64,000 nt of DNA from Providencia rettgeri (GCF_041075285.1 NZ_CP163512.1:1302001-1366000), one strand, 5' to 3'. Positions 28,998 to 38,504 are shown, counted from the first letter of the stretch. Made by a program: numbers and translations. The notes: generated by a model not told the origin, from the letters alone.

Positions 28998-29549
28998 ATG
29001 AAAACATTAATAATCGTTGCGCACCCAAACCTTGGCGGATCAAAATTTAATCATTACTGGATAAACGAATTAAAAAAGTTACCTGAGCTGTATACGGTGC
29101 ATGATTTACATGCAGAATATCCAGATGGAGAGTTTGACATAAATAGAGAGCAGGCTTTACTTGTCTCCCATGACACGATAATTTTTCAATTTCCAATATA
29201 TTGGTTTAATTGTCCTCCGATATTAAAAAAATGGTTAGATGATGTATTAACTTATGGATGGGCCTACGGTTCTTCTAGTGGTTATAAATTACAGGGGAAG
29301 CGAATTACTGTTGCAGTTTCGGCAGGTATTGATCAGCAAGACTATTCGCAAAATGGGCGCTATAAATATACGTTAGACGAGTTGTTACGCCCATTTGAAG
29401 TGACGGTGAATTACATCAAAGGGACATGGATGCCATTTTTCGCGCATTACGGTATAGAGGCGATACCTGAAGATGAAATAAAATTAAAAGCGGAATTAGA
29501 AAAAAGCTTTTTTGCTTATCGCACTTTTCTATGCGAAACAAACAAATAG
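28998..29549 (+). CDS. NAD(P)H-dependent oxidoreductase (flavodoxin-like quinone reductase family)
   Basis: A 183-residue protein of the KefF/YwrO/MdaB group. It has MKTLIIVAHPNLGGSKFN at the FMN phosphate site, FQFPIYWFNCPPILKKWLDD and the GRYKYTLDELLRPFE segment. It probably reduces quinones or similar electrophiles by two electrons in the cytoplasm. Divergent from an HxlR regulator that likely controls it. Substrate is inference. Confidence 0.88.
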   Translation: MKTLIIVAHPNLGGSKFNHYWINELKKLPELYTVHDLHAEYPDGEFDINREQALLVSHDTIIFQFPIYWFNCPPILKKWLDDVLTYGWAYGSSSGYKLQGKRITVAVSAGIDQQDYSQNGRYKYTLDELLRPFEVTVNYIKGTWMPFFAHYGIEAIPEDEIKLKAELEKSFFAYRTFLCETNK

Positions 29550-30050
29550 GTAATTAGTGGAGAATAATTGGTCACCTGTTGAGTGGCCGATTATTACTGT
29601 ATGCCCTGTTAGAAGTTAGCTCGGTATTTTTGAGAATGCAATGAAACCAATCAGTAAAGGAGCTCACCTACCAATAAACTCAGTATTTAAATAGCATACA
29701 AGAACATGCCAAATTGTTTACTCGTTACCTCCTTATCTTGGCAAGTCACAGTAATGCCAACTCATAAGATGCACTATTTTGTGTATTACCGATTTTGCCT
29801 TACAGAGAAATAAGCGTTTATGCCCATATCATAGTGAATAACCAAATCTATAACGGTTTTTCCATGAAGGTGACATTCGTTCAGGTGTCTAGCTGAATGA
29901 GTTTTTATGCAATAAAAGTGAATTAATACTTGTTCAATTTCATCAAGTTGTTATCATTCTTAGGAGTTATACGTTTCATGTATATTTCAACGCCCCGTAA
30001 TCATAAAAATAATGAGTTAGGGCGATATGACAACAGCTAAGGAAGATCTT
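29550..30050. other. Intergenic region with hairpins only
   Basis: About 500 bases between the oxidoreductase and racemase genes. An imperfect hairpin (AATTGGTCAC with GTGGCCGATT, 29565-29595) may terminate the oxidoreductase transcript. Apart from the possible dehydrogenase remnant nothing else was recognised. Confidence 0.5.
29843..29899 (-). pseudogene. Possible 3' remnant of a zinc-type alcohol dehydrogenase/quinone reductase
   Basis: On the minus strand the frame starting at 29899 reads HSARHLNECHLHGKTVIDL, which resembles the C-terminal end (RHLE...GKIVL) of medium-chain dehydrogenases. Nothing upstream in any frame extends the similarity. A short decayed remnant is possible; chance is not excluded. 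Confidence 0.3.
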
Positions 30051-31283
30051 GTGGCATTTCGTTTAAAATATCTGGCATTACTCCCTCTTTTTGTTGCGGC
30101 AACGGCTTGCCAGCAGCCAATTAACACAAACAATACCGCAATGGTTACGCCGACAACGCAAGTTCAATCGGTCATTGTGAATAATTCATGGATTGAAATT
30201 TCAAAAAGTGCACTGGACTTTAATATCAAAAAAGTTCAAGCGCTATTAGGAGATAAATCGTCAATGTGCGCGGTGCTCAAAGGGGATGCTTATGGGCACG
30301 ATCTATCGTTAGTGACGCCAGTGATGGTCGCTAACAATGTCCAATGTATTGGTGTAACCAATAACCAAGAATTGAAAACGGTGAGAGATCTCGGTTTTAA
30401 AGGCCGTTTAATGCGTGTTAGAAGTGCTACTGAAAAGGAAATGGCGCAAGCAACTCAGTATGAAACAGAAGAGTTAATCGGTAATTTAGCCATGGCACAG
30501 CGCTTAAATGCGATTGCTAAACAGCAAAATAAAGTCATTCCCATCCATCTTGCGTTAAATTCCGCAGGTATGTCGCGTAATGGTTTAGAAGTGAGTACGC
30601 CAGCGGGGCTTAATGAAGCGAAGTTGATTTCACAACTACCGCAGTTAAAAATTGTCGGTATTATGTCCCATTACCCGGAAGAAGATGCCGCACAAATCCG
30701 TAAAGATCTGGCCAAATTTAACAAAGAGTCACAGCAAGTTTTGAGTGTGACAGGGCTAAAACGTGAAGATATCACACTCCATGTTGCGAATACTTATGCA
30801 ACTATTACGGTACCTGAATCGTGGTTAGACATGGTGCGTGTGGGGGGGATCTTTTACGGTGATACCGTAGCAACCAATGACTACAAACGTGTGATGACAT
30901 TGAAATCAAATATAGCGTCAGTAAACCATTATCCGAAAGGCAATACAGTCGGTTATGATCGCACCTATACACTTAAGCGTGACTCTATTTTAGCCAATAT
31001 CCCGGTTGGTTATGCAGATGGCTATCGTCGTGTATTTAGTAATGCAGGACATGCCCTTATTAATGGTCAAAAAGTGCCGGTATTAGGAAAAACATCAATG
31101 AACACAGTAATGGTGGATGTAACCGACTTAAAACAAGTCCGTCCAGGTGATGAAGTTGTTTTCTTTGGAAAACAAGGCAATGTTGAGGTGACCGCTGAAG
31201 AAGTGGAAGACATCAGCGGTGCATTATTTACCGAGATGTCTATCTTGTGGGGAGCAACTAATAAACGTATTTTAGTTGATTAA
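30051..31283 (+). CDS. Exported alanine/broad-spectrum amino-acid racemase
   Basis: A PLP-dependent fold III racemase of about 410 residues with an N-terminal signal sequence ([18 protein letters not shown]). The PLP lysine is in [12 protein letters not shown] and the second catalytic Tyr in the [10 protein letters not shown] segment. It resembles periplasmic broad-spectrum racemases (BsrV/Bar) that make non-canonical D-amino acids, more than housekeeping Alr. The GTG at 30051 has AAGGAAG at 5-base spacing and gives a normal signal peptide; an ATG at 30027 in the same frame is the alternative. The Cys after the signal core may allow lipidation, but the lipobox is weak. Confidence 0.87.
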   Translation: MAFRLKYLALLPLFVAATACQQPINTNNTAMVTPTTQVQSVIVNNSWIEISKSALDFNIKKVQALLGDKSSMCAVLKGDAYGHDLSLVTPVMVANNVQCIGVTNNQELKTVRDLGFKGRLMRVRSATEKEMAQATQYETEELIGNLAMAQRLNAIAKQQNKVIPIHLALNSAGMSRNGLEVSTPAGLNEAKLISQLPQLKIVGIMSHYPEEDAAQIRKDLAKFNKESQQVLSVTGLKREDITLHVANTYATITVPESWLDMVRVGGIFYGDTVATNDYKRVMTLKSNIASVNHYPKGNTVGYDRTYTLKRDSILANIPVGYADGYRRVFSNAGHALINGQKVPVLGKTSMNTVMVDVTDLKQVRPGDEVVFFGKQGNVEVTAEEVEDISGALFTEMSILWGATNKRILVD

Positions 31284-31303
31284 CTTTATATTTAACTCAG
31301 CCT

Positions 31304-31332
31304 AAGCCCGCAATCATTGCGGGTTTTTTATT
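31304..31332 (+). terminator. Rho-independent terminator after racemase gene
   Basis: AGCCCGCAA / TTGCGGGTT hairpin with a 3-nt loop followed by a T-run, 21 bases after the stop. Confidence 0.9.
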
Positions 31333-31495
31333 CCAAAAATAGCTTAGGACGTTATGCAATCTATTTGAATAGGTTGATAATGTGCTGTTTAGGTGAATGA
31401 CTATCGAAACCTTTACGCTGATATGTTAGGTTGATTGAACCTTTTCTGAGCATACAAACTCAGAAGGCAAATAGTAGAATGAGAAGGATATTATT

Positions 31496-32233
31496 ATGTA
31501 TCAAGTTGATTTACATGCGCATACGATTGCCAGCACCCATGCATACAGTACCGTTAATGAATATTTTGCTGAAGCGGCAAGTCGTGGTGTTAAGCTATTT
31601 GCAATTACCGATCATGGTCCCGAAATGCAAGATGCACCGCATGAGTGGCATTTTGGTAATATGCCAATTCTTTCGCGGATTGTTGATGGTGTTGGTTTGT
31701 TGTATGGCATTGAAGCGAATATAAAAAATAAGCAGGGTGAGACAGACTGTAATGAAAAGATAGCACGCCATTTGGATATTATATTAGCGGGTTTTCATGA
31801 GCCGGTTCTTGAACCGCAAAGTTTAGCTGATAATACTGAAGCCATGATTGCCACTATCCGTAGCGGAAAAGTGCAAATTATTACGCATCCAGGAAATCCC
31901 AAGTACCCTATTGATATTTATGCAGTTGCTCAAGCAGCAAAAGAGTGTAATGTGGCTTTAGAAATGAATAACTCATCTTTTTTACATTCAAGGGCAGGAA
32001 GTCAACAAAATTGCTTAGAGATTGCGAAAGCTGTGAAAGAAACAGGTGGCTGGGTTGCGCTTGGTTCTGATTCCCATTTTGCCGGTTATTTAGGCCGTTT
32101 TGATCATGTTGTAGAAATGCTCGAATCGATTGATTTTCCACAATCACAAATTTTAAATGTTTCGCCGCGTCGAGTATTGGATTTCCTTGAGTCTCATGGA
32201 CGTAAACCCATTCCTGAATTTGCTGATTTTTAA
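31496..32233 (+). CDS. ycdX: PHP-family phosphatase YcdX
   Basis: A 245-residue PHP-domain phosphoesterase, same length as E. coli YcdX. Metal-binding motifs: [15 protein letters not shown] near the N-terminus, [18 protein letters not shown], and [11 protein letters not shown]. The E. coli protein has a trinuclear zinc site and is needed for swarming. ATG preceded by GAAGGATA. No partner gene is nearby. Confidence 0.93.
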   Translation: MYQVDLHAHTIASTHAYSTVNEYFAEAASRGVKLFAITDHGPEMQDAPHEWHFGNMPILSRIVDGVGLLYGIEANIKNKQGETDCNEKIARHLDIILAGFHEPVLEPQSLADNTEAMIATIRSGKVQIITHPGNPKYPIDIYAVAQAAKECNVALEMNNSSFLHSRAGSQQNCLEIAKAVKETGGWVALGSDSHFAGYLGRFDHVVEMLESIDFPQSQILNVSPRRVLDFLESHGRKPIPEFADF

Positions 32234-32339
32234 CACTATTGCTTAGGATATCTTGCAATAATAGTAAAAGCCGCTCCGTATGCTATGAGGTTACTGAAGA
32301 GTTCGGCTTTTATTTTTTGCTTAAAAAGTGTAACTCCAT

Positions 32340-32447
32340 TTAAATGCAAGGCAGATAGGCTTTGGCAAGGAAAGAATGATAGCTGTTATGCCTAATTGAA
32401 ATAACCCCGTGTTTTTGATAAAAACGTACTGCATTAGGTGAAGAATA
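32340..32447 (-). pseudogene. 3' remnant of a GNAT acetyltransferase
   Basis: On the minus strand 35 codons ending in TAA read YSSPNAVRFYQKHGVISIRH and end FLAKAYLPCI. NAVRFYQKHG is the classic C-terminal GNAT segment. Upstream the frame is closed by a stop within a few codons and no start is present, so this is the surviving tail of a lost gene. Confidence 0.65.
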
Positions 32448-32881
32448 TATGGGTTATTCTCCACCATTCTTATGTAGTTTACACATCTTAATTTCATTGT
32501 TTAATCCTTGTTTATTTTTTTTATTCTATAGGACTAAAAAATAAGTTAAAAGACAGTCTAGGAATGAAATAATTTACTTATAAAAATAAAATCTGATATC
32601 AAATAAGTTGATTCAATTTGAAAAAAGATAAATAAAAAATTGATGATTGATAATTTTTTTTATTTATCTTTTTGTTTTTTAAAGGGTTGTTTCTATTTTG
32701 AGACTTGAATGAAACGCAGTAAAAAGTCAATGAAATATCAACAAACTTAAAATAAATATCACTTAAAATAACCTATAAAAAATTTATAAATCTTTAAATT
32801 TGTCCTATTGCGGTGAAATGTTTATTTGTGATTTAGTAGTGTTGCAAGAACATCCTTGCTTTAAAATTCTAAGGTACAAAA
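32448..32881. other. AT-rich intergenic region
   Basis: About 430 very AT-rich bases upstream of the first Asr-like gene. No frame or RNA gene was recognised. It probably holds the promoter of the Asr-like pair. Confidence 0.5.
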
Positions 32882-33082
32882 ATGAAAACGTTATTAGCAA
32901 TTATAACAGTTATGTCTGTTGCTGTTTCTGGTGCCGCACTGGCGAATACGACAGTGAAAACTGAACCTGCCACTCATACAGCGAAAGTTCAGCATACTGC
33001 GAAAAATCACCATGCTAATAAATTAAAAGCCGAGAAAAAAGAGGATAAAAGCAAAATTGTACAAACCAGTAAAGCAATATAG
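32882..33082 (+). CDS. Small secreted Asr-like protein, first copy
   Basis: A 66-residue protein. The signal peptide (cleavage after SGAALA) is followed by a very basic, Ala/Lys/His-rich tail with no fold signature. This pattern is that of the acid-shock protein Asr, whose precursor is processed in the periplasm. A paralogue follows 67 bases downstream, with nearly the same signal peptide. The spacing and AAGGTA-type ribosome sites are similar in both, indicating tandem duplication. The role in acid stress is inference. Confidence 0.75.
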   Translation: MKTLLAIITVMSVAVSGAALANTTVKTEPATHTAKVQHTAKNHHANKLKAEKKEDKSKIVQTSKAI

Positions 33083-33149
33083 TACCAACAAGCTGTGATA
33101 AATATCTTGTATTTTAACATCTAAATTATATTAAATTTAAGGTAGAAAA

Positions 33150-33350
33150 ATGAAAAAATTAGTCGCAATCGCAACCGTATTATCATTCGCTATTTCTGGA
33201 GCTGCACTAGCGAACACAGCAGCAAAAACTGAACCAGTTTCACCTATCGCACAGTCTCATCAAGCCGCTAAATCGTCTCATCTGAATACAAAAGTTGAGA
33301 AAAAGGCAGTTAAAGAAAAGGGCGCTGCAAAAAGCAAAGCAGCGAAATAA
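33150..33350 (+). CDS. Small secreted Asr-like protein, second copy
   Basis: A 66-residue paralogue of the preceding gene, with a signal peptide ending SGAALA and a Lys/Ala-rich tail (KKAVKEKGAAKSKAAK). The signal regions are highly similar while the mature tails have diverged. AAGGTAG precedes the ATG. Probably co-transcribed with the first copy. Confidence 0.75.
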   Translation: MKKLVAIATVLSFAISGAALANTAAKTEPVSPIAQSHQAAKSSHLNTKVEKKAVKEKGAAKSKAAK

Positions 33351-33455
33351 TAGGCAATAAATTTCGCTAACGTCACAGTGCCATGGGAATTTTCCATGGC
33401 GCTGCATCATCCCTTATATGCTATACTGGTCATTATTTTGCTATCAGTGACCTTT

Positions 33456-34280
33456 ATGAATTATCAATGCCCACTTTGTTTTACACCTCTTTTTCGAATC
33501 CACAATAGTTATCGCTGTGAAGCAAATCACCAATTTGATTGTGCTAAAGAAGGGTATGTTAATTTGCTCCCTGTACAGCATAAGCGATCGAAAGATCCTG
33601 GCGATAGTGTTGAAATGATGCAAGCACGTCGTCAATTTCTTGATGCTGGGCACTACCAACTCATGCGTGATAAAGCCGCAGAAAAACTGATCCAGTTTTT
33701 ACCCCCAAGTCAGTTAACCGTTTTGGATATCGGTTGTGGTGAAGGGTATTACACCGATTTTTTGTGGCAAACTCTGCAAAATAAAGCAAAGCATGTACAA
33801 GTTTTTGGTTTGGATGTCTCAAAGGTCGCCATTCGTTATGCTGCTAAACGCTATAAATCGGTCAATTTCTGTGTGGGGACTAGCCACCGTTTACCGTTCT
33901 CTGACAAAAGTTTAGGGGGGATTATTCGCATTTATGCGCCTTGTAAAGAGGAAGAATTGAGCCGTGTATTGGTGGATAAAGGTATTTTAATCACGGTTAC
34001 ACCAGCGGCTGAACATCTGCAAGAATTAAAAGCGTTGATTTACGATGAAGTAAAATTGCACCCCACTAAAGATGAAAACCTTGCTAACTTTACATTACTG
34101 GATGAAAGCCGTTTAAATTATAAAATGCGATTGACAGGAACAGAAGCCTATAACTTGTTAGCTATGACCCCTTTTGCGTGGCGGGCATCTGAAAATGTGA
34201 AACAAGAACTGCGACAAGCGGAAATGCAAAATTATACGGCTGATTTTTTGATCCGTGTCTACCAATATAGCACCGTTTGA
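33456..34280 (+). CDS. rlmA: 23S rRNA (guanine-745-N1)-methyltransferase RlmA
   Basis: A 274-residue SAM-dependent methyltransferase acting on G745 of 23S rRNA. It has an N-terminal zinc finger (CPLCFTPLFRIHNSYRCEAN, then H) and SAM motif I VLDIGCGEGYYT. The start is the ATG at 33456 (MNYQCPLC), directly before the zinc finger as in E. coli; the upstream open frame would add a hydrophobic stretch. It converges on mntP as in E. coli. Confidence 0.94.
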   Translation: MNYQCPLCFTPLFRIHNSYRCEANHQFDCAKEGYVNLLPVQHKRSKDPGDSVEMMQARRQFLDAGHYQLMRDKAAEKLIQFLPPSQLTVLDIGCGEGYYTDFLWQTLQNKAKHVQVFGLDVSKVAIRYAAKRYKSVNFCVGTSHRLPFSDKSLGGIIRIYAPCKEEELSRVLVDKGILITVTPAAEHLQELKALIYDEVKLHPTKDENLANFTLLDESRLNYKMRLTGTEAYNLLAMTPFAWRASENVKQELRQAEMQNYTADFLIRVYQYSTV

Positions 34281-34321
34281 TCGTCGTATTGCCCCCTCAA
34301 CAAAGTAGGGGGCAGTACTCT

Positions 34322-34903
34322 TTAGGGGGCGTACATAAATAATTCGAGGTGCTCAAACAAGATATTAAAACCAATACCAATTAACACCAATCCGCCGATA
34401 ATTTCTGCTTTTTTTCCTAATAATGGTCCCACATAACGGCCAATCATCATACCAATGGTGGCCATGATCATCGTCATCAAGCCAATAGTCATTGCAGTAT
34501 GGACAATATCCACTTGTAGGAAAGCTAAACCTAAGCCAATTGCCATGGCATCTAAGCTGGTCGCAATGGCAGAAAAGATAAGATTACTTGAGCTATGACT
34601 TGACGGTTTTGAACAGCATTCATCATCCTTTGTTTTAAGGCTCTGCCAAATCATTCGAGCGCCTAAAACAAACAATAACGCAAATGCAATCCAGTGGTCC
34701 CAACGGATAACGTATTGGCTAGCGAGAATACCAATTCCCCAGCCAATGATAGGGGTAATAGCTTCAATAAAACCAAAGATGAAACCAGTGCGGAGGATCT
34801 CTCTAAAACGGGGTTTATGCAGGACGGCTCCTTTACAGATTGCAACTGCAAAAGCGTCCATTGATAGCGCAAGGGCTAAGACAAGGGTAGCGTAAAAGCT
34901 CAT
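34322..34903 (-). CDS. mntP: Manganese efflux pump MntP
   Basis: A 193-residue, six-helix membrane protein that exports Mn2+. The internal duplication characteristic of the family is visible: [12 protein letters not shown] in the first half and [13 protein letters not shown] in the second. The ATG at 34903 ([11 protein letters not shown]) follows GAGG; the open frame extends upstream but is not conserved. Controlled by the yybP-ykoY riboswitch upstream and perhaps by Fur. Confidence 0.95.
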   Translation of the reverse strand: MSFYATLVLALALSMDAFAVAICKGAVLHKPRFREILRTGFIFGFIEAITPIIGWGIGILASQYVIRWDHWIAFALLFVLGARMIWQSLKTKDDECCSKPSSHSSSNLIFSAIATSLDAMAIGLGLAFLQVDIVHTAMTIGLMTMIMATIGMMIGRYVGPLLGKKAEIIGGLVLIGIGFNILFEHLELFMYAP

Positions 34904-34969
34904 AACATAACCTCGGTTGGGTGTTTCCATATACACATAAACGACCCCCAACCTAAGGTGTGTTTATGT

Positions 34970-35095
34970 GTCTATGGTCTTGCCAACCAGATTATGGTGT
35001 CCGCACCACGTTTGAAATCAAACGAGTATGTTGATACGGACTTTCTGGAATATATATATTTCCAGAACAGGCTACTCCCCAATGACGTGGAAAGA
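34970..35095 (-). promoter_or_regulatory. yybP-ykoY manganese riboswitch of mntP
   Basis: On the minus strand the leader carries TTGGGGAGTAGCC (at 35083-35071), the paired arms, ATCAACATACTCGTT-like segments and GGTTGGCAAGACCAT (down to about 34973). This is the conserved yybP-ykoY architecture that senses Mn2+ before mntP in E. coli. Downstream, ACACATAAAC (34971-34962) can pair perfectly with GTTTATGTGT (34942-34933), a likely part of the expression switch. Confidence 0.9.
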
Positions 35096-35155
35096 AAGAT
35101 ACCACATTTTAATTTAAAGGCAACACTTTATTAGTTGTGGATATTAAACGGTAGT

Positions 35156-35174
35156 GAGAATTATTATCATTTGT
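35156..35174. promoter_or_regulatory. Possible Fur box upstream of mntP
   Basis: GAGAATTATTATCATTTGT matches the Fur 19-mer at about 13 positions and lies just upstream of the riboswitch leader. E. coli mntP is reported to respond to Fur and MntR; the site here is a by-eye call. Confidence 0.4.
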
Positions 35175-35182
35175 GGCAATAT

Positions 35183-35217
35183 AAAAAAAAAGGTTAATTG
35201 TATTTCCAATTAACCTT
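35183..35217 (-). terminator. Rho-independent terminator of yobD
   Basis: On the minus strand an 11-bp perfect stem AAGGTTAATTG / CAATTAACCTT is followed by a run of T. It lies just after yobD. Confidence 0.9.
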
Positions 35218-35243
35218 AGCATCTCTATGAATATAAATTGTAA

Positions 35244-35702
35244 TTACTTATGATTTATAAGGAATTCATAAATTCTTTGTAAATCATCAAGATGTGATAC
35301 TTGTATGTGAATTTTCTTTTTCTCTAAACCTATTATAAGAATACCATCTTCTGATAAATTCATTGTTTTTATTCTATCGTAAGAAATAAAGGTATTGGCA
35401 AAATAAAAACCAGATTGTTTAAATAGTAGTTTAGGCGTTCTAATAAATGCCAAATAGACTGACATAAAAATAGTAATCATTAATAAATAAGTGGTTAATA
35501 AACTACCATGTCGAACAATATTTGTATAAATAACAATACAAATTAAGACAATAAAAATAATGGTATCAACGCGATGTTTTCGTTTTAAGTTAATTTTTAA
35601 TAGCGTTTTACCTTTTAGCAAATGTTGAATAAATTCATCATAAATTGCATACACAAGCATGAGCAAAATGATAATGGCGAGAATAGCATCATTTAAGGTC
35701 AT
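35244..35702 (-). CDS. yobD: UPF0266 (DUF986) membrane protein YobD
   Basis: A 152-residue protein, same length as E. coli YobD, with three N-terminal membrane helices and a cytoplasmic C-terminal part including FANTFISYDRIKTMNLSEDG. The function is unknown. The start is the ATG at 35702 (MTLNDAIL); the open frame runs 11 codons further upstream without conservation. It lies between mntP and the man operon as in E. coli. Confidence 0.92.
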   Translation of the reverse strand: MTLNDAILAIIILLMLVYAIYDEFIQHLLKGKTLLKINLKRKHRVDTIIFIVLICIVIYTNIVRHGSLLTTYLLMITIFMSVYLAFIRTPKLLFKQSGFYFANTFISYDRIKTMNLSEDGILIIGLEKKKIHIQVSHLDDLQRIYEFLINHK

Positions 35703-35744
35703 TGGTGCGCCCTTGGCTAAGTAAACATATGGCAAAGCTTAAAA

Positions 35745-35773
35745 TTAAAAAAGGGAGGCTGCAACCTCCCTTG
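35745..35773 (-). terminator. Rho-independent terminator of manXYZ
   Basis: On the minus strand AAGGGAGG / CCTCCCTT with a 6-nt loop is followed by TTTTTTAATTTT, 20 bases after the manZ stop. Confidence 0.92.
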
Positions 35774-35792
35774 AAAAAATATTACCAGAAAA

Positions 35793-36644
35793 TTATGGTG
35801 CTAAGAATTTCAACCAAGCCCCTAAAATGCCCAAACCGAAGAAGCCAATAATAATCCACAGCGCATTCACTTTACGTCGTAATAACCACATACAACCGAA
35901 TGTGAGCAGAAGAGGGACTAATCCTGGCATTAATTGGTCAAGGATCATCTGAACTGTCGTAATATCTTCAACACCAGTGGTTTGGTTTTGAATTCGAGAA
36001 ACCTCAACAGGGATATTAACGTGAGTCCATTTATTAACAAGCGCCCCCATAACGAATAAACCGAGTATGGATGCCCCCTCCGTCAGTTTTTGTAGGAATC
36101 CACCGCCCATATCCTGAACGATATCAATCCCTTTTTTATAGCCGTATGCAACGCCGTAGTAACGAGTTAACAGACGAACTAAGTTAAACAGGACGAAGAA
36201 TAAAACAGGACCCAGTAAGCTACCCGTCATTGCGATACCTGCGCCTAGTGCTGCGAATACAGGACGAACTGTTCCCCAGAATATCGGGTCACCAACACCT
36301 GCTAACGGCCCCATCAGACCGACTTTGATACCATTTATTGCACCATCATCAATATCAGCGCCATTAGCACGTTGTTCTTCCATTGCCATCGTTACACCAA
36401 GAACTGGTGCAGCAACGTATGGATGGGTATTAAAGAACTCTAAATGGCGTTTAATCGCTTGTTTTCTATCGTCGTTATTTTCAGGGTAAAGACGACGAAT
36501 AACGGGCACCATTGAGAAACAGAACCCAAGGGCTTGCATCCGCTCAAAGTTCCAAGAGCCTTGGAACAAGTTGGAACGCAGGAATACACCGCGAATATCG
36601 CTCTGTGTCAGTTTTTTCTCTGTAGACTGAGTTGTATCAACCAT
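35793..36644 (-). CDS. manZ: Mannose PTS component IID ManZ
   Basis: A 283-residue membrane subunit of the mannose-family phosphotransferase system. Typical IID features are SNLFQGSWNFERMQALGF near the N-terminus, GLMGPLAGVGDPIFWGT in the middle and a C-terminal membrane helix. With ManY it forms the sugar channel for mannose, glucose and glucosamine. It starts 13 bases after manY in the manXYZ operon. Confidence 0.95.
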   Translation of the reverse strand: MVDTTQSTEKKLTQSDIRGVFLRSNLFQGSWNFERMQALGFCFSMVPVIRRLYPENNDDRKQAIKRHLEFFNTHPYVAAPVLGVTMAMEEQRANGADIDDGAINGIKVGLMGPLAGVGDPIFWGTVRPVFAALGAGIAMTGSLLGPVLFFVLFNLVRLLTRYYGVAYGYKKGIDIVQDMGGGFLQKLTEGASILGLFVMGALVNKWTHVNIPVEVSRIQNQTTGVEDITTVQMILDQLMPGLVPLLLTFGCMWLLRRKVNALWIIIGFFGLGILGAWLKFLAP

Positions 36645-36657
36645 GTTTGCGCTCCTC

Positions 36658-37458
36658 CTAGTCTAATTCGTTATCAAGGTTATTGTTGCTATTGCTTTGT
36701 GTGACAACAACTTGTGATTTGTTGTATTTAGGACTGAGTTGAATATACAGAACAGCCATAACAACACCAATCACACCGAGAGCAACAAGGTTGAAGTTTG
36801 TAAATGCCGCAGTTACGAAGCCTAAGTAGAAGAAAGGCATTAAGTAGCCAGCACGCATCATATTGATAACCATCGCATAACCGACGACAACAATCATACC
36901 ACCTGCAATATTCAGACCGCTGGTGACAACTTCAGGAATTGAATTTAACAAGTGTTGAACTTCAGATGTACCGACAGACACGGCAACAATAAGTGCAGGG
37001 ATAGCAATACGCATCGCTTGCAGTACTAGTGCACTGACGTGAATAATGCTAAGGGATGTTAGATTACCATTTGCCGCTGCACGGTCAGCGGCGTGCTGGA
37101 ACGCAACGGTGATAGTACGAACAATAATGGTTAGGACTTGTCCCGCAGCGGCGAGGGGAATTGCCAAGGCAATACCTGCCCCGATGCTTTGACCACCTGC
37201 AATAACTAAAATAGTTGAAATGATGGATGCTAAAGCAGCATCTGGCGCAACAGCAGCACCGATATTCATCCAACCTAAGGCGATCATTTCCAGTGTACCA
37301 CCGATGATGATCCCCGTTTTCATATCTCCCAAAACGATACCGATAAGCGTACAGGCAACGAGAGGGCGGTGAAACTGGAATTCATCGAGGATTGATCCCA
37401 TACCGGCGATACATGCGACAATGAAAACCAGTACTATTTGAACAACGGTAAGTTCCAT
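36658..37458 (-). CDS. manY: Mannose PTS component IIC ManY
   Basis: A 266-residue polytopic sugar channel subunit. The IIC signature region GGTLEMIALGWMNIGAAVAP is present. It imports hexoses while the IIB domain phosphorylates them. It is in the operon between manX (83-base gap) and manZ. In E. coli ManYZ is also a receptor for phage lambda DNA entry and bacteriocins; this is general knowledge. Confidence 0.95.
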   Translation of the reverse strand: MELTVVQIVLVFIVACIAGMGSILDEFQFHRPLVACTLIGIVLGDMKTGIIIGGTLEMIALGWMNIGAAVAPDAALASIISTILVIAGGQSIGAGIALAIPLAAAGQVLTIIVRTITVAFQHAADRAAANGNLTSLSIIHVSALVLQAMRIAIPALIVAVSVGTSEVQHLLNSIPEVVTSGLNIAGGMIVVVGYAMVINMMRAGYLMPFFYLGFVTAAFTNFNLVALGVIGVVMAVLYIQLSPKYNKSQVVVTQSNSNNNLDNELD

Positions 37459-37541
37459 TGTTTAATCTCCTGTAACCAACAAGTTTTAAAATCTGTTTGA
37501 GTAATGGTTTAAAAAACAATCATAAAAAGGTTGATAACACA

Positions 37542-38504
37542 TTATTTTTTGAGTTTATTAATCAAGTCCATCATGGAGACTTTGCTGTCTGATGAAACTT
37601 TACGAACTTCTAACTCAATATTTTTGTCGTTCAAATAATTAAAGGCATCAATATCAGTTTGGTTGATAGAAACGGCATTGGTTACCATGGTTTTACCTTC
37701 ATGATAAGCCATACCTCCGATATTGACGGATTTAATCTCTACACCTTCCTCAACAATACGCTTTACATCCGTTGGGTTAGTAAATAACAACATGACTCGC
37801 TCCCCCGCATATTTGGGGTTGTTATAGACGCGAATACATTTTGCAACGTCCACTACGTGAGCTGTAACCCCAGGAGGCGCAACTTGTTTTAACAGTGTCG
37901 AACGGACTTGGTCTTTCGCGACTTCATCACTTACGACGATAATGCGTTTAACATGGGTCTCTTTTGTCCAGCGTGTCGCAACTTGACCGTGAATTAAACG
38001 GTCATCGATACGGGCAAGGGCGATCACCATATGTTCACCTGGTCCTGCTTTTTGCACAGGGGCTGGAGGTGTATTTTCAACAACTGGAGCAGGTTTAGTT
38101 TCAACTTCCTTAAATTTAAATGGGCGGACACCGCCACGACCTGTTTCTAATGCAACGGTGATCAGTTCATCTAAAGAGGGGTCATCATCACGGCACATAA
38201 AGGTTTCAACTAGCATTGGAACATTCACACCTGTGATAATGTCATAATTATCATGCTCATTCACAATACGGCTAGCCGCGTTAAAAGGGCTACCTCCCCA
38301 TGTATCGACAAGAAATAACACGCCTTTAGAGGTATCTAAATCAGTCAGTTTTTGTGTGTATTTTTCAAACAGGGTGTCTGCGTTTTCCCCAGGGATAAAG
38401 TCAATAAACGAGACATTATCTTGCTCGCCAATTAACATTTCGGTGGTTCGGAGAAGCTGCTCAGCGGCGACTCCGTGGGTACCAATCATAATAGCTATAC
38501 TCAC
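37542..38504 (-). CDS. manX: Mannose PTS component IIAB ManX
   Basis: A 320-residue cytoplasmic fusion: IIA domain (residues 1-130, phospho-His10 in MIGTHG), a Pro-rich hinge (about 137-156), and IIB (from 158, phospho-His172 in RIDDRLIHGQ). It passes phosphate from HPr to the sugar. It is first in the operon, with two perfect or near-perfect operator-like palindromes 330-430 bases upstream. Confidence 0.96.
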   Translation of the reverse strand: MSIAIMIGTHGVAAEQLLRTTEMLIGEQDNVSFIDFIPGENADTLFEKYTQKLTDLDTSKGVLFLVDTWGGSPFNAASRIVNEHDNYDIITGVNVPMLVETFMCRDDDPSLDELITVALETGRGGVRPFKFKEVETKPAPVVENTPPAPVQKAGPGEHMVIALARIDDRLIHGQVATRWTKETHVKRIIVVSDEVAKDQVRSTLLKQVAPPGVTAHVVDVAKCIRVYNNPKYAGERVMLLFTNPTDVKRIVEEGVEIKSVNIGGMAYHEGKTMVTNAVSINQTDIDAFNYLNDKNIELEVRKVSSDSKVSMMDLINKLKK

